Notes under the pieces: generated by a model
What the model was told of the DNA's origin: nothing
The model's input: the letters and a program-made list of their open reading frames with translations, nothing else
Databases searched by the model: none
Origin: Corynebacterium kroppenstedtii
GTDB taxonomy: Bacteria > Actinomycetota > Actinomycetes > Mycobacteriales > Mycobacteriaceae
NCBI RefSeq assembly: GCF_003243515.1
Contig: NZ_QFRA01000052.1
Location: 1 to 6,616, forward strand
Direction: 5' to 3'
DNA length: 6,616 bases
Position numbers and translations under genes: made by a program
Shown here: positions 1 through 6,370 of the stretch, piece by piece
Numbering within the stretch: the stretch's first letter is position 1
How the letters are laid out: each line of letters opens with the position of its first letter

Positions 1-2
1 GC

Positions 3-254
3 AAACTCTTAGGAGCGATACACGCTTTCAACAATGGTGAAAAGGTTGACATCAATCAGGGTTTACTGCCATTTCCGCACGAAACCGTAGCGCTATTTAA
101 CGAATATGCAAGCAAGGGAACAATCGATGCTAATGAAGTAAAGGACATGCTAAAAACGTTCGTTCCAGGTGGCGATGGTGCGGCCCAAAATCTGCTTGAG
201 GCGTGGGAGACAGTTCAACACAAAATCCAACGAAACAACGACAAGCATCAGTGA
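3..254 (+). CDS. 3' end of an unrecognised protein gene
   Basis: An open frame enters from the left edge and runs 83 codons to a TGA. It begins KLLGAIHAFNNGEKV and ends QRNNDKHQ. The start lies outside the window. The visible part is soluble and mostly helical in character, with no membrane segment, signal peptide or motif I recognise. A glycine-rich turn (VPGGDGAAQ) sits before a last amphipathic helix. A strong terminator starts about 45 bases after the stop, so this is the last gene of its transcript. No function is assigned. Confidence 0.65.
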   Translation, partial: KLLGAIHAFNNGEKVDINQGLLPFPHETVALFNEYASKGTIDANEVKDMLKTFVPGGDGAAQNLLEAWETVQHKIQRNNDKHQ

Positions 255-298
255 TCAACTAGATCAATCGTCACATTAACGTTCATCATCTTTTCTTC

Positions 299-324
299 CC
301 GGAGGCCCTGCCTCCGGTCTTTTT
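299..324 (+). terminator. Rho-independent terminator after the first partial gene
   Basis: A perfect 7-bp stem, CCGGAGG pairing with CCTCCGG around a 5-base loop (CCCTG), is followed by TCTTTTT. It lies 45 bases past the TGA at 252-254 and separates that gene from the next one at 410. Confidence 0.88.
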
Positions 325-409
325 ATGACTGGCCCGTTGGGTGATGCAGTCAACTCACACGTTACTTTACGATGGTCAGTACACAACTGATAGACATTAG
401 GAGCAGACA

Positions 410-754
410 ATGTACGAGAATGATATTAAGCGCATTCAGTCTCTTCCGCCAGAAGAACGCCAGCGTGAACTCGAACGACTGCAAGAGATTATCGCCAAAG
501 TAGAGATCACATCGGAAGACATATACCGGATACTCGGTGAAGCTGCTTTCTCGTCTGTGGGACTGACTATCACCCGCACTGGTCGAGGAAATGGATGCAT
601 CTCAACCAAGCAAGCTATGCACGCAGCGGAAGCCTTGAAACAAGGTCTTCATGAGTCTGACTGGGGAAAACTGTGGATAAAGTATGCCGATCAGTTCCTC
701 CCTACAGACGTGAAAGATCGACTTCTCGGCGAGAAAAAAAAGATCCAATCGTAG
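410..754 (+). CDS. Hypothetical protein, 114 residues
   Basis: ATG at 410 is preceded by AGGAG at 399-403 with 6-base spacing, which supports this start. The first 35 residues (IKRIQSLPPEERQRELERLQ) are charged and should form a long amphipathic helix or short coiled coil. The middle (SVGLTITRTGRGNG) looks like a small strand-turn element, and the rest is helical with a lysine-rich tail (GEKKKIQS). There is no membrane segment or signal peptide. It has its own upstream and downstream terminators, so it is probably transcribed alone. It lies next to the presumed oriT, which would fit a plasmid accessory gene, but that is only context. I do not recognise the family. Confidence 0.75.
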   Translation: MYENDIKRIQSLPPEERQRELERLQEIIAKVEITSEDIYRILGEAAFSSVGLTITRTGRGNGCISTKQAMHAAEALKQGLHESDWGKLWIKYADQFLPTDVKDRLLGEKKKIQS

Positions 755-821
755 GGCCTTAAAACAATGGCTTTGGCAGATCCTACGAAGGGTAGAAATG
801 CGCATAGCGTCACTAGCCTTT

Positions 822-855
822 ACCCCTATCACCGTAAAAAAGTGATAGGGGTTTT
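822..855 (+). terminator. Strong rho-independent terminator
   Basis: An 11-bp perfect stem, ACCCCTATCAC (822-832) with GTGATAGGGGT (842-852), surrounds an A-rich 9-base loop and is followed by TTTC (853-856). Because the loop is A-rich and a T tract also precedes the stem, it could work weakly in both directions. It closes the gene at 410-754 and insulates the mob region. Confidence 0.88.
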
Positions 856-889
856 CTGCATATATCCGCTCCATTGTGAACGCATGCAG

Positions 890-990
890 ACCGCCAGGGG
901 GTCTTGGGGGACGGCACGGCCTCCCCCAAGCGAGCGGACTTTGAAGTACACATAGTGTGCCAAAAGTCCCTGCTCGCCCCCAGACCAGGA
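890..990. other. oriT: Probable origin of transfer (oriT)
   Basis: Two adjacent stem-loops fill this gene-free stretch directly upstream of mobC. The first is CTTGGGGG (903-910) with CCCCCAAG (923-930), enclosing a smaller GGC/GCC pair. The second is GCGAGC-GGACTTT (930-942) with AAAGTCC-CT-GCTCGC (963-977), a 13-bp stem with a 2-base bulge. Its loop holds a further 6-bp hairpin (946-951 with 955-960, one G-T pair). Dense inverted repeats upstream of mobC and a relaxase gene are the usual layout of oriT in MOBP plasmids. The nick site cannot be assigned by eye. The first G run can also pair with CGCCCCCAGACC at 976-987, giving an alternative fold. Confidence 0.55.
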
Positions 991-1037
991 AGTAGCGGAG
1001 AGACCTAGTATTGAATATATAGACTCTGCGCTACTTC
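989..1037. repeat. Long inverted repeat just upstream of mobC
   Basis: GAAGTAGCG (989-997) and CGCTACTTC (1029-1037) are perfect 9-bp complements. After one mismatch the pairing continues with AGAG (999-1002) and CTCT (1024-1027). The AT-rich loop contains TTGAATATATAG, which could hold a promoter element. The repeat ends 34 bases before the mobC start codon. It could be an operator bound by the ribbon-helix-helix part of MobC, part of oriT, or an mRNA leader hairpin. Confidence 0.6.
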
Positions 1038-1071
1038 ACCCCGGGCCAGATTAAGGAGATGGTGCGAAGAG

Positions 1072-1458
1072 ATGAGCGCAAACGAAAACCGGGCCGTACA
1101 TCGTCTCGTCACGTACGTGTCAGACGATGTAGCAGATGCAGTAAAAGGTGTACGCCAGTTCACCGGTGCTGCATCTGCTGCGTCTATAGTCAGGCAAGCC
1201 ATTGAGTTCCACCTAGACGTCGGTCTAGGGATACGCAATGCCGAAGACCTATAGCCGCTTATCGCTCAGTCAGCTCAGCTAACGAGTGAGCGACGGGCGG
1301 TGCGCACCGCCATTGATCGTATAGGGATCAATATCAATGAGATCGCACACCGGGCTCATGCGGGTACTCCTGTTACCGACATGATCGACGAGATCAGACA
1401 AGTACTCTGTGAACTCAAGGAGGTGGATTATGTCCACGTTGACAGTGAGGACGAGTAA
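1072..1458 (+). pseudogene. mobC: MobC-like auxiliary mobilization protein, interrupted by an amber codon
   Basis: MobC helps the relaxase bind and open oriT DNA. The first 60 codons encode a ribbon-helix-helix fold: a strand (HRLVTYV), helix A (SDDVADAVKGVRQ) and helix B (SAASIVRQAIEFHL). A TAG at 1252-1254 then interrupts the frame. The same frame continues without any shift for 67 more codons and carries the MobC family signature (GININEIAHRAHAG) before a TAA at 1456-1458. The whole reading would be 128 residues, a normal MobC length. AAGGAG lies at 1053-1058, 13 bases before ATG 1072. The 3' end overlaps the relaxase start by 29 bases. A C-to-T change in a CAG codon would explain the stop. 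The 60-residue piece may still bind DNA; I treat the gene as broken. Confidence 0.72.
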
Positions 1459-2842
1459 GAGCGCCTACATCACGACCCGCTACACCGAGCTAGGACATGA
1501 CGGTTCTTCTCCGCGATATGCGCGATTGTCAATCGTTGGCGCAGACGATCGCCTTGAGTTCTCCCGGCTGGCTTCCGAGATGCGCAACAGCAACGCGAAA
1601 CGCCGCTGTGAAGCGTACTCCATCGTACAAAGCTGGCACCCCGACGAGCTGAGCATAGATAGCGATGACGACATCCAGTGCGCGCACTGGGCAGGCCTCC
1701 AGCTTGCTGAACGCCTCGCCCCCACTCACCGGTTCACGTGGCCACGCACACCGACAGTGAGGGCAAGTGTGTGCACAACCACATCACCATCATGAACCAT
1801 GATTTCGCCACCGGGAAGATCCCCAAGCAAGCCGGACATTGGTTCACCATCGTGCGCACCAATGATGAGCTGATGCAGAAGATGGGGTTGTCTGTCTGCG
1901 AGAGCAAAGAGGTCACCGATCGCACACCGCGCGAAGACTTCGTGGTCTCGGCCGATGAGTATTCGTGGAAAGAAACTATCCGGCGGCGCGCCGACATGCT
2001 CGCCGCAGACGAGAGAGTCACTGATCTCGCCACAGCAGTCACTCACGCCGAAGACTATGACCTGGAGCTGCGGGTGCGCGGCAAGCGGGACATCACCTAC
2101 TACGCCCTAGACACCGACAAACAATGGCGGGTGCGCGGACGCAAACTCGGTGACCGCTACACGCAAGCCGGATACCAGGCCTACATCAACGGCCTCGACG
2201 GGCAAGAGCGCGGGGGGAGAGGACAAAAAGAGCACTCACAAGACTGAGACCAAGAACGTGAGCACACGGTCACGAACACGCGCGGTACACAACATTTTCG
2301 AAGAGTCAGAGAAGGGAGACACTGACCATGCCGATGGACAAAGCCGAGCGCAAGGAGATAACCCAGATAAAGGAGTCGATCCCACGCCTAGACGAAGATA
2401 TCGACGCAATAAGCAGCGCATTAGAAAGAACAGCCCACGAGGTCGTCGACAGGGACAAGAAGAGGAAACAGACTCAGCAGACACTCGAAGCAGAACTGTC
2501 GCAGATGCGTGGCGAGCTCGACTCGAAGAAGCTCGACGCGCCCAGCATCGTCAACAACTGGGACAGAGCAATCCAGCTCAGCGCGAAAAAAGCCTAGCAA
2601 GAAATAGAGACCTTGAATTTGCTGACAGTCGGGTACGAGGCGATGACCGAGACCTCCAACCTGATGCAGAAGCAAATCGCCACGATGGCAACTCTGCTCG
2701 ACCAACAGAAAGTCAACGGTCTAAGACTCGACGAACAGACAAGAAACGCACTCGTCAGAGGATTATCCAAGAACGTATCAACGCAGATCACTCCTCCGCT
2801 GACGGAAAAACTAGACAAGACGATTGGGAACCTGAGTTCTAG
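1430..2842 (+). pseudogene. mobA: MOBP-type relaxase (MobA/VirD2-like nuclease), frameshifted twice
   Basis: The relaxase nicks oriT and leads the strand into the recipient. ATG 1430 has AAGGAGGT at 1417-1424. The N-terminus (KSAYITTRY, Tyr13 or Tyr18 as candidate nucleophile), the QSWHPDEL segment and the metal-binding motif HTDSEGKCVHNH (restored His107, Asp109, His116, His118) follow the relaxase PF03432 pattern. The reading uses one frame for 1430-about 1737, a second for about 1738-2215, then the first again to TAG 2842. One base appears missing near 1736-1738 and one extra in the G6 run at 2212-2217. Correcting both gives 470 residues. The C-terminal 200 residues are rich in Arg, Gln, Lys and Glu and end in DDWEPEF. 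Two other genes are coded in another frame over this tail. Open pieces are 1430-1795, 1738-2247 and 2150-2842. Confidence 0.78.
2328..2597 (+). CDS. Small coiled-coil protein nested inside the relaxase gene (MbeB/MobB-like position)
   Basis: An 89-residue frame lies wholly inside the relaxase coding region, one frame away from it. ATG 2328 has GGGAG at 2314-2318, 9 bases upstream. A second in-frame ATG is at 2334. The product is highly charged and almost entirely helical (IPRLDEDIDAISSALERT, then QTLEAELSQMRGELDSKK), with heptad-like spacing of Ile and Leu through about residues 10-70. There is no membrane segment. Its position matches the small mob proteins that overlap the relaxase gene in ColE1 (MbeB, MbeD) and RSF1010 (MobB). 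By analogy it may help stabilise the relaxosome. Sequence alone does not prove that it is translated, but the ribosome binding site and protein-like composition favour it. Confidence 0.62.
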   Translation: MPMDKAERKEITQIKESIPRLDEDIDAISSALERTAHEVVDRDKKRKQTQQTLEAELSQMRGELDSKKLDAPSIVNNWDRAIQLSAKKA

Positions 2843-3272
2843 CGTCGAGCACAGCGTCACTAAGAACTTAGCGAGTATGAAAACCAGCGTGTCCTCGACA
2901 ATGAACGATGCTCGAAGCGATATGAGGAAGGTCAAGGACGAAATCCGCGCCGACGTCGTCTCCCAGGTGATCGATGAGCTGGAAGAGCATCGTTCCCGCA
3001 CCGTTGACGTCGTCCTCGCCGTGCTCGGTGTGATAGCAGTTTTGCTCGCCGTCGTCGTCGGCGGGCATCTCTTAATCGATATCGTCTCTACACTGTCCCC
3101 GGTCATAGCGGATATTTATCTGAACGTCGTACCGCTGCGCTGGATGTCCATCCCATGGGCTATCGGATCGGCCATCGCCACACTGGCCTACGCAGCGCTG
3201 TTCTGGGGCATCTGGCGTGGGTTGACGAAATGGAACGTGTGGGATCAATTCACAGGATGGTGGTCGAAGTGA
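2643..3272 (+). CDS. Coiled-coil membrane protein overlapping the relaxase 3' end
   Basis: A product of 209 residues from ATG 2643; a TTG at 2613 in the same frame would add 10 residues, and neither start has a strong ribosome binding site. Residues 1-115 form a long charged helical region with many Ser, Thr and Asn residues (e.g. SSSVEHSVTKNLASMKTSV) ending in VIDELEEHRSR. Two hydrophobic spans follow: about 121-147 (VDVVLAVLGVIAVLLAVVVG) and about 169-191 (PWAIGSAIATLAYAALFWGIW). The C-terminus is Trp-rich (WNVWDQFTGWWSK). The first 200 bases overlap the relaxase in another frame. RSF1010 MobB also overlaps its relaxase and has a membrane span that links relaxosome and transfer channel. A similar job is inferred here. 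The stop overlaps the next gene's GTG start. Confidence 0.75.
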   Translation: MTETSNLMQKQIATMATLLDQQKVNGLRLDEQTRNALVRGLSKNVSTQITPPLTEKLDKTIGNLSSSVEHSVTKNLASMKTSVSSTMNDARSDMRKVKDEIRADVVSQVIDELEEHRSRTVDVVLAVLGVIAVLLAVVVGGHLLIDIVSTLSPVIADIYLNVVPLRWMSIPWAIGSAIATLAYAALFWGIWRGLTKWNVWDQFTGWWSK

Positions 3273-3631
3273 ATCGCGGCGAAGTGCGTGCACTACTCGA
3301 ACAGATGGAGCGCGACCTGGAAGCAAGCAAGCAACTCCATGCAAAGGTTGCTCAACGCCATAAAGAGCTCATACAAGACCTAGCGGATATACGACTGATC
3401 TGCACCACTGTATGCGACCAGCTCATAGAAAACGGCGTCGTTGACGGACTATCCGACCTGTCAGCAGACGAAGCACTCCAGCTCATCCTCGACAACAAGC
3501 AAAAACGACTAGAGCAAGAAAAAGCCGAAGAAAAATGGAAGCAGCAGTGCCACGTGGCACACCTCCGCACCACAGCATCAGAGCCAGCGCAGCACCCCAA
3601 GAAGGACGACGACTGGGGGCTAGAGCTCTAA
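3269..3631 (+). CDS. Small coiled-coil protein, last gene of the mob operon
   Basis: A 120-residue product. I chose GTG 3269 because it overlaps the preceding TGA as GTGA, and an AGGATGGTGG stretch (3254-3263) sits just upstream. ATG 3257 in the same frame is the alternative and would give 124 residues. The protein is helical and charged: a coiled coil over about residues 5-40 (VRALLEQMERDLEASKQ), a middle segment with two cysteines, a second coiled coil (LILDNKQKRLEQEKAEEKWK), and a polar tail ending DDDWGLEL. That ending resembles the relaxase ending DDWEPEF. Translational coupling to the membrane protein suggests that the two act together. I do not recognise a named family. Confidence 0.75.
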   Translation: MNRGEVRALLEQMERDLEASKQLHAKVAQRHKELIQDLADIRLICTTVCDQLIENGVVDGLSDLSADEALQLILDNKQKRLEQEKAEEKWKQQCHVAHLRTTASEPAQHPKKDDDWGLEL

Positions 3632-3637
3632 AAGGGT

Positions 3638-3660
3638 GGCCCAGCACCGAAAGGCGGGCC
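3638..3660 (+). terminator. Possible terminator hairpin between convergent mob and rep genes
   Basis: GGCCC (3638-3642) pairs with GGGCC (3656-3660). An inner CC-GAAA-GG (3647-3654) forms a stable GNRA-type tetraloop. No T tract follows directly; the nearest is TTTTTT at 3691-3696, inside the end of the convergent gene. It may end mob transcription, but the evidence is only the fold and its place between convergent genes. Confidence 0.35.
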
Positions 3661-3688
3661 GGAGGGAACCGTTATACCGCTTACGGCA

Positions 3689-5197
3689 TTATCCTTTTTT
3701 GGGACGTCCCCGTTTGGCCTGTAGTCCAAGTCTCTGCCTCAGCTGTTTAATCCTTGATACAGACACTCCTAGCTCCTGAGCGAGCGCTTTAGTTGAAGGA
3801 TCCTTTACTCCCTGCGCTCGAGCATCGAGGATCGCCATTTTGACTCTCGTTTCTAATAGTTCACCTGACATTGCCCTTCGGCGGTTTGCCTTGTGAAGTT
3901 TGTTCAGCTCCCTCTGTGCATACTCTCCTTCTGGGTCGTTTTCCCACCGCTGGGCGGCTTTCTGTCCGCCTTTGCGGCCCATTGTGGCCAGGGCTTTACG
4001 TCCTGCCCTGCTCTGTTGCTCAACGGGGCGACGTGCGCGGTTGCTTTTACCATTGATCACATAGGCGCGCACACGGCGGGCCATGGTTTGTCGGTCGCGC
4101 ATCGGCGGCATCTCTGCGACCCGGTTATCTGCTCCCACCGCCTGTGCGACTGCATAAGCCTGCTCATAGGCATCAATGATGAGATTGTCCTTCATGGTGT
4201 TGCCCGCAGCATGGAGACGATGCCCCTCAGACAAGGCATGGTGGAAGGCGGTCTCATCGCGTGCTGCCCGGCCTGGGGAGATCCACCGCACCCGCACCCC
4301 ATCGATAACATCGCAGGCAGCATCATCAGCGCTGAGGAGATCTTTATCTAATTCAGCAAGCATGCGACCTTGGGTGGCAGAGGCTCGGGCTGCCTCAATA
4401 CGTTCCCACCCTGAACTGTATTGCTTTTCGTTAGTTTTTTCGGAGGTGCGCTAGCAGTTTTACCCATTATGGCCCGCACCTCCTGAATCATCTTTTTCAT
4501 GTTTGCCACGTTATGGTGCTGGTTGTGCCACCTATAGGCCGTCAGATCGTCGCCTGTGTAAAATGGCCAGCGTGAAATTACATGACTAAAATGCCTATCG
4601 GCATCAAACATCTCAGTAAGCTCTGTATGCAAAGCACGCAAAAGCCGTTCATTAGAACTAGTGCGTCCCTGTGCTGTATAGACTTTCTCGATATACCAAA
4701 TCATCTGGCACTTGCCCGATAATGGATTGTCCCCAATCCATGCAGGTGTCAGCTCCTGGTCAGATAGTGTCCGAAGTTTTTCAAGACAGCAGGATGAAGA
4801 CAGTCAAGATCAGGCCGTTTCGATTCGATCGACCGTCCTATCTGGTCGCAGTCCACAACGATAAAACAGGTCACACGCTTAGAGGTGAGATATGAATACT
4901 GGCACCAAGCGATACTGCCCTTATCGCTAACATCGTAGTCATCAATACTTCGGTAACGGGGCGCAGGTGGTTGATCTTTACGCCTGATCCACATACGACG
5001 AAAGTTCCGATCAGGGCAAGCTGAAACATTATTCGCTCGGCATGGCGGGCAAATTCCCACATGTCGGCTTCTCGCCAACCATCCGAGCATAAGAAAGACG
5101 AACTCCCCACAGGAGCCCATATAGGCGCACTGTCAGATATCCGTGAATCACCGTGATGTTTTCTCCCATCTGCTACATCTACATGGGTGATTAACAA
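3689..5197 (-). pseudogene. repA: Plasmid replication initiator of the corynebacterial replicase type, split by frameshifts
   Basis: Rep starts plasmid replication. Reading the minus strand and joining frames gives a typical actinobacterial replicase: SDGWREADMWEFARHAERI, then RYRSIDDYDVSDKGSIAW, FIVVDCD, LTPAWIGDNPLSGKCQMIW, DADRHFSHVISRWPFYTGDD, the primase-C-like block (VRVRWISPGRAARDETAFHHAL; MPPMRDRQTMARRVR), KALATMGRKGGQKAAQRW, and a C-terminal helix-turn-helix (TKALAQELGVSVSRIKQL) ending KRGRPKKG. Frames change around 4960-5040, at the T5 run 4777-4781 (plus strand), and at the T6 run 4435-4440. Each is repaired by adding one base, which gives about 503 residues. Main open pieces are 4871-5197, 4749-5120, 4348-4704 (extending upstream in frame) and 3689-4363. 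The N-terminal start is uncertain: the first codon used here, TTG at 5195-5197, is weak and abuts a hairpin. A fourth lesion may hide there. Confidence 0.78.
5146..5192. promoter_or_regulatory. Nested inverted repeats in the rep leader, possible antisense RNA control region
   Basis: AATCACC (5146-5152) is complementary to GGTGATT (5186-5192). Inside it, CCCAT (5165-5169) is complementary to ATGGG (5183-5187), so the two pairings compete for the same right arm. Together with the hairpin at 5198-5225 this gives three overlapping stems at the 5' end of rep. In the related plasmid pGA1 of Corynebacterium glutamicum, rep is controlled by a counter-transcribed RNA and leader structures, and this layout would fit. 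No clear promoter for such an RNA is visible. Confidence 0.35.
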
Positions 5198-5232
5198 GCC
5201 TCATCTGGTGGCCGCCAGATGAGGCCTTTTTT
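5198..5232 (+). terminator. Strong rho-independent terminator pointing away from rep
   Basis: GCCTCATCTGG (5198-5208) and CCAGATGAGGC (5215-5225) form an 11-bp perfect stem with a 6-base loop, followed by C and six T (5227-5232) on the plus strand. No plus-strand gene precedes it; the neighbour is rep on the other strand. It therefore looks like the end of a plus-strand transcript made antisense to the rep leader. On the minus strand the same stem is followed only by TTGTTAATC, a poor tract. Confidence 0.8.
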
Positions 5233-5584
5233 AGGGGTATACGACAAAAATGTGTCCGGCCGGTGTGTCGTGGCTGGTTGTAGTGGGGCAACGGCTACAT
5301 TGTGGGGTTTGCATATTCGTGGGAACCGATGGCCCGCTTCGTCGTCTAAACCGACGCGAGAACATTGCGACAATAATTTCTGAAAGCTGTAGACGAGCAG
5401 GTGCCCATCTGGTAACGTCAACGCCGAAAAATAGGGGTTTTCGCAAGTTTCCGTATTTGTTGGAACTTGTTTATTTTGTTCCATTCCGTTTAGTTATCGT
5501 TCTGGCTGTTGAGGCAAAGAGCTTTCAGCCTGTCCTGATATTCGGAGTGGGCGAACTTTATAAAAATTACGTTGGGGGATTGTT
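5233..5584. other. Gene-poor spacer between rep and the lipoprotein gene
   Basis: About 350 bases without a convincing gene. Open frames exist on both strands (for example minus 5191-5484 and 5231-5446, plus 5250-5660), but none has a good ribosome binding site, a recognisable domain or a reading I would defend. The rep promoter (leftward) and the lipoprotein promoter (rightward) should both lie here. Composition becomes visibly more AT-rich from about 5430 onward, which may mark the edge of the plasmid module. Confidence 0.4.
5559..5564 (+). promoter_or_regulatory. Candidate -10 element of the lipoprotein gene
   Basis: TATAAA lies 20 bases before the GTG start at 5585, inside the AT-rich TTTATAAAAATTA. 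The hexamer 17 bases upstream (TGATAT, 5536-5541) is a poor -35 match, so this is tentative. Confidence 0.25.
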
Positions 5585-6369
5585 GTGGGGGATCACTATC
5601 GCAACAGAAGTGATACAAAACGGAATATCGGACGTTCACGTATCGTCGGAATCTCTCTAAGTGCTGTGTCGATTGCTGCTGCAGCATTGTTGGCGGGATG
5701 TTCCCAGCCGGATGGTTCTGGTTTCGGGGATATGGAACCTGCGGCAGCGAACAGTGAAGATATAGATAGCGTTGGATCATCGGGGTCCGTCACTTCTCAC
5801 ACCAACCCGGCAGAAGAGCTGTTCTCAAAACGGAAGGCCGCCGGTTCTACAAGCTCTGTTCCCGAAGAAATTAGGTCTGGTAAGGGAAAACGCAGGGATC
5901 GTCCTCTGTGGGAGCGTCCGGAGGTATTGGCTAAGTACCCGGTTAAGGCAAAAAGAATCCCGATGGATCCTATGACTACTCAGATCCGCGGTTTGAGAAC
6001 GCCGATCTTTGTGAGGATGCTCCGCCGGGATATTGGGAAGGGTTGGGGTACCGGGGAGTAAAGCCGCATTATATAAAATTTCGAACATTAAAGAATTGTG
6101 GACTTGAGTTTATAAATAGAGGACAAGAAACATTTATTGCCGTGGGGACAGACTCACTATCTAAAAACAACCTCACTGGTCGTCTATTTAGAGAGTATTC
6201 ACCCTATAGATATGACCAGATTGATGAACTTTTTGGCGTTAAAGTCTGTGTTTCTTATTTGGAAACACCGCTTGGGAGAGTGGGGGTTACCGATTTAGCG
6301 GAGTTTGATACTCGAGATTTTAAAGAATTATGTGACGACGCAAGAAGCGAATTAGAAAGATTATTGTAA
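5585..6369 (+). pseudogene. Secreted lipoprotein, possibly DUF3558-like, with one frameshift
   Basis: GTG 5585 has a GGGGGA site 5 bases upstream. The signal peptide has a basic N-region (RNRSDTKRNIGRSR), a hydrophobic core (IVGISLSAVSIAAAALLAG) and lipobox LLAGC, so Cys39 should be lipidated and the protein anchored outside the cell membrane. A Ser/Gly/Glu-rich linker follows. The first frame runs to a TAA at 6059-6061; the true continuation is one frame over, from the A5 run at 5950-5954. Adding one A joins YPVKAK to KNPDGSYDYSDPRFENADL and on to ELERLL, 261 residues in all. The outer domain has Cys143, Cys172 and Cys222; a CEDAPPGYWEGLGY...NCGLEF spacing resembles actinobacterial DUF3558 lipoproteins. 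That family call is from pattern memory and is moderate at best. Open pieces are 5585-6061 and 6043-6369. Confidence 0.68.
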
Positions 6370-6370
6370 A

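Noticed and set aside
767..955. 62-codon plus-strand frame
   Set aside because: It runs through the terminator at 822-855 and half of the presumed oriT, and has no ribosome binding site or protein-like character.
1059..1135. Alternative mobC start at ATG 1059 (MVRRDERKRKPGRTSSRHVRV...)
   Set aside because: The basic start looks MobC-like for about 20 residues, but that frame then becomes Cys/Arg-rich nonsense, AAGGAG abuts the ATG, and the frame from 1072 gives a full ribbon-helix-helix.
1736..2217. Programmed ribosomal frameshifting in the relaxase gene
   Set aside because: No heptameric slippery site or downstream pseudoknot is visible near 1737, two opposite shifts would be needed, and several neighbouring genes carry similar indels.
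2594..3106. 170-codon minus-strand frame opposite the membrane protein
   Set aside because: It is a Ser/Thr-rich shadow of the opposite coding strand without a credible start or domain.
3893..4351. 152-codon plus-strand frame
   Set aside because: It lies opposite the best conserved part of rep, and its Cys/Leu-rich composition is that of an antisense shadow.
5250..5660. 136-codon plus-strand frame before the lipoprotein gene
   Set aside because: It overlaps the lipoprotein signal peptide region in another frame, has no clear ribosome binding site, and matches no known fold.
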